From positions 52,119 to 116,118 of the forward strand of contig NZ_JNZA01000043.1 in NCBI RefSeq assembly GCF_000717345.1: DNA of 64,000 nucleotides. The letters run 5' to 3'. The notes under the pieces are model-generated. The model had not been told where the DNA came from. It made no database searches and saw only the letters and a list, made by a program, of their open reading frames with translations. The position numbers and the translations under genes are program-made. The stretch comes from Streptomyces lydicus (GTDB taxonomy: Bacteria > Actinomycetota > Actinomycetes > Streptomycetales > Streptomycetaceae). Shown here in pieces: positions 53,184 to 62,486 of this stretch; the first letter of the stretch is position 1; each line of letters begins with the position of its first letter.

Positions 53184-53938
53184 CCGGTGGGCCGGTCACC
53201 GTCCGCAGCAGGGCGGGCCCCGCCGGGCTGCTGCTGGTCGTGGCGGTCGCCGCCTGGGTCTGGATGGTGATGCGCTGGGGCGGCATGCAGGCGATGCCGG
53301 GCACCATGGGCCTGGGCCTGCCCGCCTTCCTGGCCGTGTGGACGCTGATGACCGCGGCGATGATGCTGCCCGCCACGGCGCCCGTCGCGGCGCTGTACGC
53401 ACGCACCCTCACCGTGCACCGGGCGCCGCGCATGGTCGTTTTCACCATCGCCTACCTGCTCGTCTGGGCCGCGGCCGGGCTGCCGGCGTACGGGCTGGCC
53501 GCCGGCCTGGGCCGGGTGGCAAGCCTTCCCGCCGCGACGGGCACCGCAGTGGCCGCGGCCGTCTTCGCGGTCAGCGGCCTCTACCAGCTCACGCCCCTCA
53601 AAGACCGCTGCCTGGCAAGGTGCCGCTCGCCGATCGGGCTGATGCTGCGCTACGCCTCGTACCCCAGGACGTCGCGCGATCTGCGTGCCGGAGCCCATCA
53701 CGGGGCCTTCTGCCTGGGCTGCTGCTGGTCGCTGATGGTCCTGCTGGCGGCGTTCGGCGTGATGAATCTGTGGGCCATGGTCGCGCTGACCGCCGTGATC
53801 ACCGCGGAGAAGCTCGCTCCGGCCGGCCACCTGATCGCCCGCGTCGTCGGGCTCGCCTCGCTCGCCCTGGCAGTCGCCGTCTTCTGGTTCCCGGCGCTGG
53901 CCCCGGGCCTCACCGGCGGTGGGATGGCCGGCATGTGA
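53180..53938 (+). CDS. DUF2182 integral membrane protein
   Basis: A 252-residue protein with six or seven membrane segments and the DUF2182 motif TAAMMLPATAPVAALYAR; the C-terminal part has CLGCCWSLM, another cysteine cluster. The GTG at 53180 overlaps the DUF1326 stop (GTGA). A GTG at 53171 is an alternative. DUF2182 membrane proteins are predicted to handle metals together with DUF1326 partners; the role is not proven. Confidence 0.88.
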   Translation: MTGGPVTVRSRAGPAGLLLVVAVAAWVWMVMRWGGMQAMPGTMGLGLPAFLAVWTLMTAAMMLPATAPVAALYARTLTVHRAPRMVVFTIAYLLVWAAAGLPAYGLAAGLGRVASLPAATGTAVAAAVFAVSGLYQLTPLKDRCLARCRSPIGLMLRYASYPRTSRDLRAGAHHGAFCLGCCWSLMVLLAAFGVMNLWAMVALTAVITAEKLAPAGHLIARVVGLASLALAVAVFWFPALAPGLTGGGMAGM

Positions 53939-54259
53939 GAAGAGGCCGGGCCGGCCGAGACCGCCGGGGCGTGCGCGGCACGGTGCACAAGGCCCTGCGG
54001 CTGGGTGACGGCGAGGCTGAGCGTGCCCTGCGCCGCTGTCCCCGGTGGCGGCCCGAAGCGATCCAGCTCTACCAGGCCGCCTGGGCCACCCGTCCGGAGC
54101 GGAGCGCGGGCGCCCCGCACGTACCGCGAGCCGCCGCGCCACCAGGACGAGGCGGCTACCCGATGAGCACGTGCCCGTGCCGTACGAGGACGCGCCTCGT
54201 GACACGAAGCGGCGGCGCCGGGGCCGGGGAGGTGGGCTCGGCGCCGCCGGTCCAGCGGA
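53939..54259. other. 321-bp region with a possible gene fragment
   Basis: No full gene. On the plus strand one frame reads VHKALRLGDGEAERALRRCP and WRPEAIQLYQAAWATRPER (about 53980-54110) with protein-like codon use but no start. It could be the end of a lost gene. Nothing else is evident. Confidence 0.35.
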
Positions 54260-54964
54260 TCAGCGCTGGACGCGCGCCCGGCGCCGCATGGCCAGGGTGA
54301 CTCCGCCGCCCGCGGCGAGCAGCGCCACGGCGACGCCGGTCAGCACACCGGCGTTTGATCCGGTCTCGGCGAGGTTGCCGCTGTCGGGCGTGGCCGACGC
54401 GCTGGGCTCGGCCGGCGCACCGGGCTGCGCACTGCTCGTGCCCGACTCCGACGGCGTACCGGACGCGGAGGGGTTCGCCGGGGTCGCCGAGGCGGACGCA
54501 GTGGAGCTGGGGGAGGCCGGCGCCGAGGCGGTCGCCGACGGCACGGTGCCGCCCTGGTCCGCGCAGTCCACCCAGAACACCTTGTGTTTCGCGGCGCCCT
54601 TCTCGCCGCCGAAGTTCCAGTACAGCTTGTAGTGGCCGTTCGGAAGCTTCTGGTCCTCCGTGCGGCCGTGTCCGTCCGTGTCCAAGGTGATCGTGCCGGA
54701 GTCGGCGGTCTTGTTCTTGGTGCCGGTCGGGGGCCATTCGGCAATCCGCCAGTCCACCTTCTGGAGGCCGTCAAAACCGAAGGCGTCCAGGTAGAAGGTG
54801 CAGACGTGCGGCTCGTTCTTCTTCAGCGCCTCGCCGGTTTCGGCATCGTGGATCTTGACGGTGCCGTTGTCGCCGGGTGCGTTGTGTGCGTACGCGGTCG
54901 TGGGCAACAGCAGGGTTGCCGCCAGAGCCGTGGACGCCGCGCAGGCTGAGCTGAGGGTGCGCAT
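54260..54964 (-). CDS. LAETG-anchored surface protein
   Basis: A 234-residue secreted protein. A signal peptide (residues 1-26, ending TTAYA) is followed by a beta-rich domain of about 120 residues with three Cys (HVCTFY, WVDCAD). A Ser/Ala/Pro-rich stalk follows, then the sortase signal LAETG at 198-202, a hydrophobic helix and RRRARVQR. This is a substrate for a class E sortase. No sortase gene is in the window. Function of the exposed domain unknown. Confidence 0.87.
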   Translation of the reverse strand: MRTLSSACAASTALAATLLLPTTAYAHNAPGDNGTVKIHDAETGEALKKNEPHVCTFYLDAFGFDGLQKVDWRIAEWPPTGTKNKTADSGTITLDTDGHGRTEDQKLPNGHYKLYWNFGGEKGAAKHKVFWVDCADQGGTVPSATASAPASPSSTASASATPANPSASGTPSESGTSSAQPGAPAEPSASATPDSGNLAETGSNAGVLTGVAVALLAAGGGVTLAMRRRARVQR

Positions 54965-55421
54965 GGGCGTGTTCCCGCCTCAAAGTGATGGAGGTTGAGA
55001 GTGACACGTGGGGGAGAGGGAAAGATTCCAGCCACTCCCACCAGTCCGTCAAGGTCCTTCGCGTCCCATCCGCCTCATTCGGTAGCAAGTGTCCCAACAG
55101 TCGGAGATAACGATCCGACATTGACCCACGAAAGGCGCCCGGTTGGGCCCAGCGGGACGGGCCGGCGCTACGCCCGCCGCACGCGACCTGCTGACAGACG
55201 CAACAACCACCGGGCACCGCAACGAGGCCGAACGGGTGGCCGTCAGCTGGAGGCGCCCTCGTCAGCGAACTCACCAAAGCCCTGCTGGCCTGAATGTGCC
55301 GGAATCTGACTGCCTGAAGGCTCAGTGGCCCTGGTACTCCACCAGGGAAATGTTGCAGAAGTTTTCACCCTTCGGGCATATGGGTGCAGACCAGCGGAGA
55401 AGGAACGCCGCAGGGTGCCCC
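54965..55421. other. 457-bp intergenic region
   Basis: No supported gene. A plus-strand piece reading AGGALVSELTKALLA then stop (about 55240-55290) vaguely recalls the N-terminal region of IS256-type transposases, but it is far too short to assert. The leftward promoter of the LAETG gene must lie at the left end. Confidence 0.3.
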
Positions 55422-56287
55422 TCAGGCCGACCGGGAGTGCCGGTCCGGTGCCCGGTCCAGCAGCTCTCCGACCCTGTCCGCGACGATGCCCGGCTGCTCG
55501 GCCTGGATGAAGTGACCCGAGTCGACCTCTTCGAACCGTCCGTCCGGCAACGTCTCGACCCGGCGTCGCTGGTATTCGGCGATAACGGCGTGCTGCCGTT
55601 CCCGACCCTTCACAGGGCGGGATGCGGAGAGCAGGACCGTTGGACAGGACGGGAGGGCAGGCGGCTCAGCACGGAGCTGGGGGATGGCTGCGGCCACGGC
55701 TCTGAACTCCTTCCTTGTCTGTGCGATGCCGGCCGGGACGAAGTCCTCAGCGAGCATGGCCGCGTAGGTGTCCGCCGGGTAGACGCGGCGGATCTTCCCG
55801 CTGACCATGCGAGCCAGCGAGCGTGACCGGACCAGCGCCTGCGTCACGCTCATCGCACGGTCGACGTTCCTGGCGGTATGGGCGAACGTGTCGTAGACGG
55901 GAGCACTCTCCGGCGTCGGATCGAGCAGCAACAGCCCCCGTAGATGCGGTCGCAGACCCTCCGCCGCGCGCCGCGCGACCAGCCCGCCCATGCTGTGCGC
56001 GACCAGCACGAAGGGGTCGGAGACGACTGCCTCGACCATGGCGACCAGGTCGGCGGCCATGTCGTCAATGCCCAGTTGCGCCGCCGTCCGGCCGCTGAGG
56101 CCGAAGCCGGCACGGTCGTAGGTCACCAGTCGCCCTCGATCCGCCAGCAGCGGAAGCACCGGGTCCCAGCAGGTACGTCCCAGTCCCTGGCCGGCCTCAA
56201 GACCACCCGGTCCGCCCCTCTGCCGGACTCCTCGACATAGACGGACCGGCCGTTCACCTGCACCGCCTGCCCCACTGCCTGGCGCAT
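55422..56287 (-). pseudogene. Frameshifted alpha/beta-hydrolase
   Basis: The ATG at 56287, with GGGAGGGG upstream, opens VNGRSVYVEESGRGADRVVL, the usual start of this hydrolase family. Right after VVL (about 56197-56201) the frame shifts; the expected continuation EAGQGLGRTCWDPVLPLLAD is found one base away and runs intact to 55422. It includes the nucleophile elbow VAHSMGG and the C-terminal SGHFIQAEQP. One base appears to be missing. It is a recent lesion or a sequencing error. Confidence 0.8.
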
Positions 56288-56310
56288 GTTCCCCTCCCGC
56301 ACCTCTACGT

Positions 56311-56342
56311 TTTCAACTTCGATAACGGTATCGCATGTGAAA
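56311..56342. promoter_or_regulatory. Two-part dyad operator
   Basis: TTTCA-N4-CGATA and TATCG-N4-TGAAA are perfectly symmetrical around ACGG. The element fills the space between the hydrolase start and the divergent winged-helix regulator, 11 bp upstream of the latter. It is probably the regulator's binding site. Confidence 0.75.
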
Positions 56343-56352
56343 GAGTAGCGTC

Positions 56353-56904
56353 ATGGACACCATCGACCTGCTTCTCCATCCGGTGCGCCTGCGTGTGGTG
56401 CACGCACTCTCCGGCGGGCGGGTGCTGACGACCACTCAGCTGTGCGAGCGCATGCCCGAGGTGGGGAAGGTGACCGTGTACCGGCACGTCGCCCTGCTCA
56501 CCGAGGCAGGCTTCCTGGAGGTCGCCGAGGAGCAGCGGGTGCGCGGCGCCGTCGAGCGGCACTACCGCCTACGTCAGGACCGCCCCGTCGTCGACGTCGA
56601 CGCGGCCGCCTCGATGTCTCTGGACGATCACCGCCGGGGCTTCGCCGCCGCCATGGCTGTGCTGATCGCAGAGTTCAACGCCTACCTCGACCGCGACGGC
56701 GCCGACCCGGTCGCCGACGCGGTCTCCTACCGCCAGGGCACGCTCTGGCTCAACCCGGACGAACTCAACGAGATGAACCACAAGTTGCTCACGGTTCTGG
56801 GACCCCTGCTCGCCAACCAGCCGGAGCCGGGCCGCGCACCGTACCTGCTCAGCCGCATCTTCTTCCCGGCCGAGCAGCCGCCCCCTGACGAGGCCCGACC
56901 GTAG
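56353..56904 (+). CDS. Winged-helix (ArsR/HTH_20-type) regulator
   Basis: A 183-residue protein: DLLLHPVRLRVVHALSGGRVLTTTQLCERMPEVGKVTVYRHVALL is the DNA-binding region, followed by a helical C-terminal domain (LNEMNHKLLTVLGPLLANQ). It is divergent from the frameshifted hydrolase and shares the dyad between them. Confidence 0.87.
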   Translation: MDTIDLLLHPVRLRVVHALSGGRVLTTTQLCERMPEVGKVTVYRHVALLTEAGFLEVAEEQRVRGAVERHYRLRQDRPVVDVDAAASMSLDDHRRGFAAAMAVLIAEFNAYLDRDGADPVADAVSYRQGTLWLNPDELNEMNHKLLTVLGPLLANQPEPGRAPYLLSRIFFPAEQPPPDEARP

Positions 56905-57202
56905 ACTCATGGACCACTTCTTTTTCTGCGGCGGGTCGGACGTGCACCGTGCACGCGCCCGCACCTGCCCGGCGGCTGTACCGAGGCGCCCAGCGAGGGG
57001 CGGGTTCTCTGTGCCGCTCACCCCCCTGTCCGGGGCCGTGAGCAGGGAAGATATGGTGGAGAACGGACTGCGCAGGCCCTACCGGGGCACAGGCGCAAGG
57101 TCAAGAACCACTGTTGATCACAGAGGTGTGCTCCCGCAGCAACGACCGTTCCTTCTCCTGTCGTCCTGCCGGCCGTGAGCCGCTTGCCCCAGAAACCTCA
57201 CC

Positions 57203-57766
57203 GTGAGCACCGATTTCGCGCTGCGCCCGCAGCCTGCCCCTGCCCCCGATTCGCCCCGGCCACCGAAGCGGTCCGGCCGGACCTCCGCCCGACCCCCGGC
57301 CCGGCCCACCGCGGGCGCGGCCCTCCACAGCATCATTGCGGCCACAGCGGTTCTCCTCGGGCTCGTCGCGATCGGCACGGTGATCCACGAGCCGGTCTTG
57401 ATACCGCCGCTGGCCGCCAGCGCAGCCCTCGTGCACAGTGCCCCCTCCCAGCCTCTGGCCCAGCCAAGGAGTCTCGTCGTGGGGCATCTGCTCGGTGCTG
57501 CGGTCGGGTACGGCGTCCTCGCCCTGGCGCACAGCAGCCCCTGGGCCGCCGCGGTGGCGGGCGGCGTCACACTCGCCGCGACGATGGCTGCCCGCACCCC
57601 CCACTCGCCGGCCTGTGCCACCGCTGTCGTCGTCGTGCTCCAGACCCCGGCTCCCGGCCGGTTCGTGCCGCTGCTGCTCGGCGCCACCGTGCTCCTCGCC
57701 CTGACCGGCTTCGCCGCCTCCCGCGTACGCCGCGGGACACCGAGGTACCCCGTGTACTGGTGGTGA
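57203..57766 (+). CDS. HPP-family membrane protein
   Basis: A 187-residue protein. After a 35-residue Pro-rich cytoplasmic start there are four membrane segments. The HPP-family region VIHEPVLIPPLAASAALVHSAP, SQPLAQPRSLVVGHLLGAAVG and SPACATAVVVVLQTPAP is clear, although the name-giving HPP is not strictly kept. HPP proteins are linked to nitrite transport in some organisms; function here is unknown. Confidence 0.82.
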   Translation: MSTDFALRPQPAPAPDSPRPPKRSGRTSARPPARPTAGAALHSIIAATAVLLGLVAIGTVIHEPVLIPPLAASAALVHSAPSQPLAQPRSLVVGHLLGAAVGYGVLALAHSSPWAAAVAGGVTLAATMAARTPHSPACATAVVVVLQTPAPGRFVPLLLGATVLLALTGFAASRVRRGTPRYPVYWW

Positions 57767-57883
57767 CCCCGCCGCTGGGAACGCGCCGTTCTGCCCAGTT
57801 GCCGCACGAGGCGGGACGATATGACGCCGCGTCAGGGTCCGGGACTCGCCCCGCTGTCAGTGGTTGCCGTTACGGTGCCGTTC

Positions 57884-58627
57884 ATGACCGAGCTCTCCTT
57901 TTGGACGCACCCGGCCGAGACGGCCGTTCGCAGTTCGAACTCCGATGAATACGTCATCACCGTCCTGGACCCGCCGCTGCCCGCGAGCACCGCCGAGTTG
58001 CCGGCTCACGATCGCGAGCGGGCGCGCGCGTTCGCCGAAGCCTTCCCTACCGTCGACGCGGTGCTGGAAGAGCTTTCTCCCTTGCCGGCGTCGGAGGCTC
58101 TGTACGCGGAGACGCTCTCGGACCTGGATCTGATCGCGGTGGGCTGCTGGGGCAATGTGACCTGCATATCCGATCCGGCTCTCGCTACTTACGACGCCGG
58201 CATGACGCCGGTCCTCCAGGAGGTCACGGCCCTCCACGAGCGCTACCCCAAGGCTCTGATCGTCGGTTCGGCGTCGCCGGATTTCGGTGAGACGCACACG
58301 GAGGACGTGATCTGTCTTCCCGGGGGTCTGACGCTCTTCGCTGCCGGCTTTCCCGCTTACCCGACGCCGTGGGACGTCGACGGTGACCCCCACGCCCTCC
58401 TGAAGGCTCTCGACATCGATCCGGCCGAGCTGACCGATGAAGAGCGGGAAGACCTTCAGCTGGATGAGGCACCCCACGTCACCAACTGGGGGATGCTGGG
58501 CGGGCTGGTCCTGGACCGCTGCGGTCGCAGGTACCGGCCCGGGCTTGAGTGGTCCGTCTTCCGCGTCCGCCACACCGAGGATTACACCTCGGTGATGGAG
58601 GAGATGTGGATGTGGACGGCGTACTAG
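57884..58627 (+). CDS. DUF6333-like protein, copy 1
   Basis: A 247-residue cytoplasmic protein. HDRERARAFAEAFPTVDAVLEEL, VGCWGNVTCISDPALATY and FRVRHTEDYTSVMEEMW match a Streptomyces family I recall as DUF6333. A paralogue lies 550 bp downstream in the same orientation. ATG at 57884. Function unknown. Confidence 0.7.
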   Translation: MTELSFWTHPAETAVRSSNSDEYVITVLDPPLPASTAELPAHDRERARAFAEAFPTVDAVLEELSPLPASEALYAETLSDLDLIAVGCWGNVTCISDPALATYDAGMTPVLQEVTALHERYPKALIVGSASPDFGETHTEDVICLPGGLTLFAAGFPAYPTPWDVDGDPHALLKALDIDPAELTDEEREDLQLDEAPHVTNWGMLGGLVLDRCGRRYRPGLEWSVFRVRHTEDYTSVMEEMWMWTAY

Positions 58628-58679
58628 GAACGACGATGACCTGGCTGAAGCCGCCCTCCAGGTAGCCACCACGAGGGGC

Positions 58680-59115
58680 TTGGCTCAGCGCAGTTGGTCG
58701 GTGGGCTCGGTCGCCCGAGGCTGGGCCTGCCAGGCTCGTGAGGAGTCTGAGGCGGTCTTCGGAGGTGCGGCCGGGCTCGGCGGTGTAGAAGGTCAGGTCG
58801 TGCGCCGCCCGGTGGGACACCGGCAGGTCCAGGGACTGGTAGTTCAGCTCCGGGCGGCCGACCGCGGGGTGCTTTAGCCGCCCGGGTCGAGGAAGTGGTA
58901 GCGGGCGATGTTGGCGCAGCCGTGGCTGTCGGTGGTGTCGCTGGCGAACATCGGGGCGTGCAGGGCTCTGGCCAGCGGATTGGTGGCGACGACGACGTCC
59001 ATGCGGCCGTTGCGTACGAAGGCCGCGGACAGCGTGACCGAGTCGAGGTGACCGAGTCGAACAGCCACTGGACAGGGTCGGGGACCTCGACGTTCTTTCG
59101 GCGGGACGGCGTGCG
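58680..59115 (-). pseudogene. Decayed MmyB-like regulator (C-terminal domain only)
   Basis: Fragments of the MmyB ligand domain occur in order on the minus strand. First VPDPVQWLFDS, then a 14-bp tandem duplication (GTGACCGAGTCGAG, around 59034-59062) that shifts the frame. Next come VTLSAAFVRNGRMDVV, NIARYHFLDPG, then after a deletion of about 60 residues KHPAVGRPELNYQSLDLPV and TFYTAEPGRTSEDRL. The helix-turn-helix is absent. Clearly non-functional. Confidence 0.75.
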
Positions 59116-59174
59116 CTGGGCGGGCGCGGGCCAGGTCGTCCCCGCCGCGGGCCGGGCCACTACCGTGGGCGGCT

Positions 59175-59888
59175 ATGACCGACAACAGCATCTGGGACTG
59201 TCCCCCCGAGGCCCCCGTACTCCGCACTGGGGCGTTCCGCCTGACCATGATCGAGCGGCCCTTTCCCGGCCCCGCCGGCTCTCTGCCTCCCCACGACCAC
59301 GCCCGAGCGCGCGACATCGCCGCCGGCCTCACCACCGTCGAGGAGATCACCGCCGGGCCGGAACCCCGCCACGACAGCGACGAGTTCCCGCACGAGACCC
59401 GGGCCGATCTCGAACAGCTCCGGGTCGGCTGCTGGGGACCGGTTACCGAGATCACGGATGCGGCCTTCGCTCACCGCGGTGAATTCACCCCCTTGGCCGA
59501 CCACGCCGAGGCCCTGGCCAAGCTGCATCCGAACGCGGCCCTCATCGGATCCGTCACCGTCGACTTCTCCATCCGCTACCGGGCCTTCCTCTTCCGTCAC
59601 CCCGACGGGACCCAGCTGTGGGCCGATGGATGGGCCGGTGAAGACCCCTGGACCGTCATCGGAAACGTCCACGACACCATCGACGCCTTCGCCGTCCACA
59701 ACGCCCTGGAAGACGTCGACTTCAACGCTGCCGCCGAACCCCACGTCATGGCCTGGAGCGAGCTGGAAGACGCCCTCCTGCGCACCCTCATGCCCGTCAG
59801 GAGGCACGGACGGATGCTGTCCGACTTCCGCGTGACGCGCCCGCGCGAGGTGGCCATCCACCTGGAAGAGACCTGGCTCGAAGAGTAA
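59175..59888 (+). CDS. DUF6333-like protein, copy 2
   Basis: A 237-residue paralogue of the protein at 57884: HDHARARDIAAGLTTVEEIT, VGCWGPVTEITDAAFAH, ALIGSVTVDFSIRYR and VAIHLEETWLEE align segment by segment. The two are clearly diverged, so the duplication is old. A regulator pseudogene lies between them on the other strand. ATG at 59175. Confidence 0.7.
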   Translation: MTDNSIWDCPPEAPVLRTGAFRLTMIERPFPGPAGSLPPHDHARARDIAAGLTTVEEITAGPEPRHDSDEFPHETRADLEQLRVGCWGPVTEITDAAFAHRGEFTPLADHAEALAKLHPNAALIGSVTVDFSIRYRAFLFRHPDGTQLWADGWAGEDPWTVIGNVHDTIDAFAVHNALEDVDFNAAAEPHVMAWSELEDALLRTLMPVRRHGRMLSDFRVTRPREVAIHLEETWLEE

Positions 59889-60055
59889 CGATCAGACGAC
59901 GACGGCTTGTTGGCCGAAACGATCGCCAAAATCAAACACCTCTCAGGCGGCCGCACTCTAGGGTTGACGCGTCGCCGGCGCCGCATCCTTTCCAGGCGAT
60001 CTCGGAAGCCCCACGCGGCGCTTTCTGGCACGGGCTTCTCAGGGGGAGAGACAAC

Positions 60056-62401
60056 GTGACCATCCCGATACGGTCGACCGGCCGCTTACTGCGCCTGCGA
60101 GGGCGCCTCGCGCTCGCCATCGGCGCAGCAGCCGCCGTCACCTTCACCGGCCTTCCCGGACTCCACATCGACGAGGCCGAGGCCGCGCCCAAACCGAAGC
60201 GCTGTGACGAGAAGTACCTCGGGCACAGCTACGGCACCACGCCGGCCAACTCCGGTCCGCCGCTCAACGGCGACTACGACCCGTACCCGACGGACGAGAA
60301 CTACACCTACGTCAACCCCGCCAGGGACTTCGACGGCGTCCTCGCACCTACTCAGGCGCAGCTCAACAAGGCCGGCACCGACTACAAGTCGTGGCAAAAG
60401 CAGTTCGAGAAGACCGGCAAGCCCGAGTACCGGGTCATGGAGATGTACGCCCGCTATCAGCGCCAGTACAACTCGCCCACCGGCTACAAGGAGTGGAACC
60501 GGTGGATGGACATCCGCTGGCTGGCGCCCCACGGAAGCCCGCCCCGCGGCGACGCGTTCATGGCCCGCATGGTCAAGAAGTACAACATGATCGGCCCGGA
60601 CTGGTGGTGTGAGGACACCCTCGAGTACACCGACGAGAAGGGCGAAACGCAGAAGAGGCGCGTGGATGCCCGCAACCGCGTCGAAGGCCGCAACGTCGAG
60701 ATCAAGTCGAACGGCCACGTCGAAGACGACCAGATGACGGCCGACCGGCAACTTGCCAAGCAGCGCCCGAAGGACAAGTTCCAGTACCTGACCGGCGCGG
60801 CCACGGACAAGCCGAGCAAGGACAAGATCGAAGCCTTCAACAAAGACCTGAAGGCGGCACGCCACACCCGCGAGCCTCAGGCCGGCATCGTCGAACGCCG
60901 CTCCAACGCGATCGAGCGCCCGCGGAATCCGAACAACTACACCAAGTACGACCCGCGCTTCAACGCCGACCCGCTCAAGGCCGGGCGCTCCCCGATCATG
61001 GACCAGGCGCTGCGCTCGGGAAAGACTCCCGAGGAAGCCTTCCGCATCCAGAAGCAGTACCAGGCCAGCAACCGCGGCGGTTACTTCATGCGCGGCCCCG
61101 GCGGCATCGACTTCTCCACGATGCAGCTCAACTACGTCTCCACGCCGGTCAAGGGCCAGGGGATGAAGTACTCGATGAAGGCGGACTATGCCAAGGACCC
61201 GGACACCAAGCCCGGATACGGCGGCGAAGCCCGGCTCAACCTGGCCAACGACGCCTTCTTCACCTGGCTGGCTCTGACCCCGGACAAGTTCTGGGTCAAC
61301 CTCAATCCGATCCGACCGGACCTCATCCTGGACAAGGAGTTCGCCAAGACCGACGCCGGCCGCATCCTGCTCGCATCAGATCTGACCCTCAAGCACGACT
61401 ACGCCGACGCGATGAACCCCGACAAGTACGAGCGCGGGGAACGCTTCTGGCAGGCCGCTCCCCGCACCGCGGAGGGGCAGCCCTGCCTGCCCATCATCCG
61501 CCAGTGGATCACCCCCAAGCCCGCCACCGTCCGCGAGCAGGACGGCGGCATCTACATCCTCGACGCACCTCTCAAGGTCAACATGGAGGTGCCGACCGGG
61601 CCGGACGTCCCGCCGAACACCTGCAAGATCAACGAGGCGCAGACCCGGCAGGCCGAAACCCTCATCAAGACGATGATCCGGCCCGAGCTGGAACGGCGCG
61701 TCAACAACGACCCGTCCTACGCCGACCTGCGCTACGTCTACCGCTCGCGCGTCGCGGCCGAGCACGTACGCCGCGCGGATGCCGCCCACCCCACCGACTT
61801 CCACAAGGTCATCGACAGCAACAACATCTCCAAGTGGAAGCTGCGCGCCCCGAATCAGAACTGGGACAAGAAGACCGTCTACGACAAGTACGTCCACTCG
61901 TTCAGGAACGGCGACTACAAGTTCAAGCGGACCTACGACGGCAAGGTGTGGATCCTGTCGATGGGAGGGGTCGACTTCTCCAAGGCCCCCAAGCGCAACA
62001 TCACGCACACCCAGTTCAACCGTCAGCACCGCGACCTGGACAAGACCACCAAGACCTCCACGCAGGCGGAGACCACCTACCGCGGCACCGAGCAGGTCTT
62101 TTTGGGCGCGTCCGGTGAACGCGGAGGCGGCGGTGGCGAGCCCACCCCGACGCCCACGCCGACGGACAGCGGCAAGCCCACGCCGTCGCACAGCCCGTCG
62201 ACTCCGGCGCCGGACCCGTCCACACCCGGCGGCGACCACAGTCAGCCGCCGGCGACGAACAACCCCGGCGGCGACCTCGCCCACACCGGAAACACCACCC
62301 CCGTGGGCCTGATCGCGGGCCTCGCCGCAGCGTTCGCCGTGGCCGGGGCGGCACTCATCTGGTGGATGCGCCGCCGCAAGCAGGAGCCGCCCACGAGCTG
62401 A
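60056..62401 (+). CDS. Large LAHTG-anchored surface protein with possible nuclease-like domain
   Basis: A 781-residue secreted protein. Signal peptide 1-43; residues 44-180 are a Tyr/Lys-rich region. Residues 183-300 contain VDARNRVEGRNVEIKSNG, in which Asp204 and Glu215-x-Lys217 resemble a PD-(D/E)XK nuclease-type core. Residues 345-680 match an actinobacterial family of unknown function (FWVNLNPIRPDLILDKEF, DGGIYILDAPLKVNME, YADLRYVYRSRVAAE). A Pro/Thr stalk, LAHTG (741-745), a hydrophobic helix and RRRK end the protein. It has much higher Lys and lower GC content than its neighbours, suggesting horizontal origin. Confidence 0.82.
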   Translation: MTIPIRSTGRLLRLRGRLALAIGAAAAVTFTGLPGLHIDEAEAAPKPKRCDEKYLGHSYGTTPANSGPPLNGDYDPYPTDENYTYVNPARDFDGVLAPTQAQLNKAGTDYKSWQKQFEKTGKPEYRVMEMYARYQRQYNSPTGYKEWNRWMDIRWLAPHGSPPRGDAFMARMVKKYNMIGPDWWCEDTLEYTDEKGETQKRRVDARNRVEGRNVEIKSNGHVEDDQMTADRQLAKQRPKDKFQYLTGAATDKPSKDKIEAFNKDLKAARHTREPQAGIVERRSNAIERPRNPNNYTKYDPRFNADPLKAGRSPIMDQALRSGKTPEEAFRIQKQYQASNRGGYFMRGPGGIDFSTMQLNYVSTPVKGQGMKYSMKADYAKDPDTKPGYGGEARLNLANDAFFTWLALTPDKFWVNLNPIRPDLILDKEFAKTDAGRILLASDLTLKHDYADAMNPDKYERGERFWQAAPRTAEGQPCLPIIRQWITPKPATVREQDGGIYILDAPLKVNMEVPTGPDVPPNTCKINEAQTRQAETLIKTMIRPELERRVNNDPSYADLRYVYRSRVAAEHVRRADAAHPTDFHKVIDSNNISKWKLRAPNQNWDKKTVYDKYVHSFRNGDYKFKRTYDGKVWILSMGGVDFSKAPKRNITHTQFNRQHRDLDKTTKTSTQAETTYRGTEQVFLGASGERGGGGGEPTPTPTPTDSGKPTPSHSPSTPAPDPSTPGGDHSQPPATNNPGGDLAHTGNTTPVGLIAGLAAAFAVAGAALIWWMRRRKQEPPTS

Positions 62402-62486
62402 GCAGAGCAGGTGGTCGTGTTCATCGTGAGAGGGCCCCACCCCCGCCTCCTCAGGTTCTAGGCAACACCCCAGTTCAAGGGGTGCG

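Noticed and set aside
55240..55290. Short peptide resembling the start of an IS256-type transposase
   Set aside because: Only about 15 residues long, with no further transposase motifs or terminal repeats nearby; chance similarity cannot be excluded.
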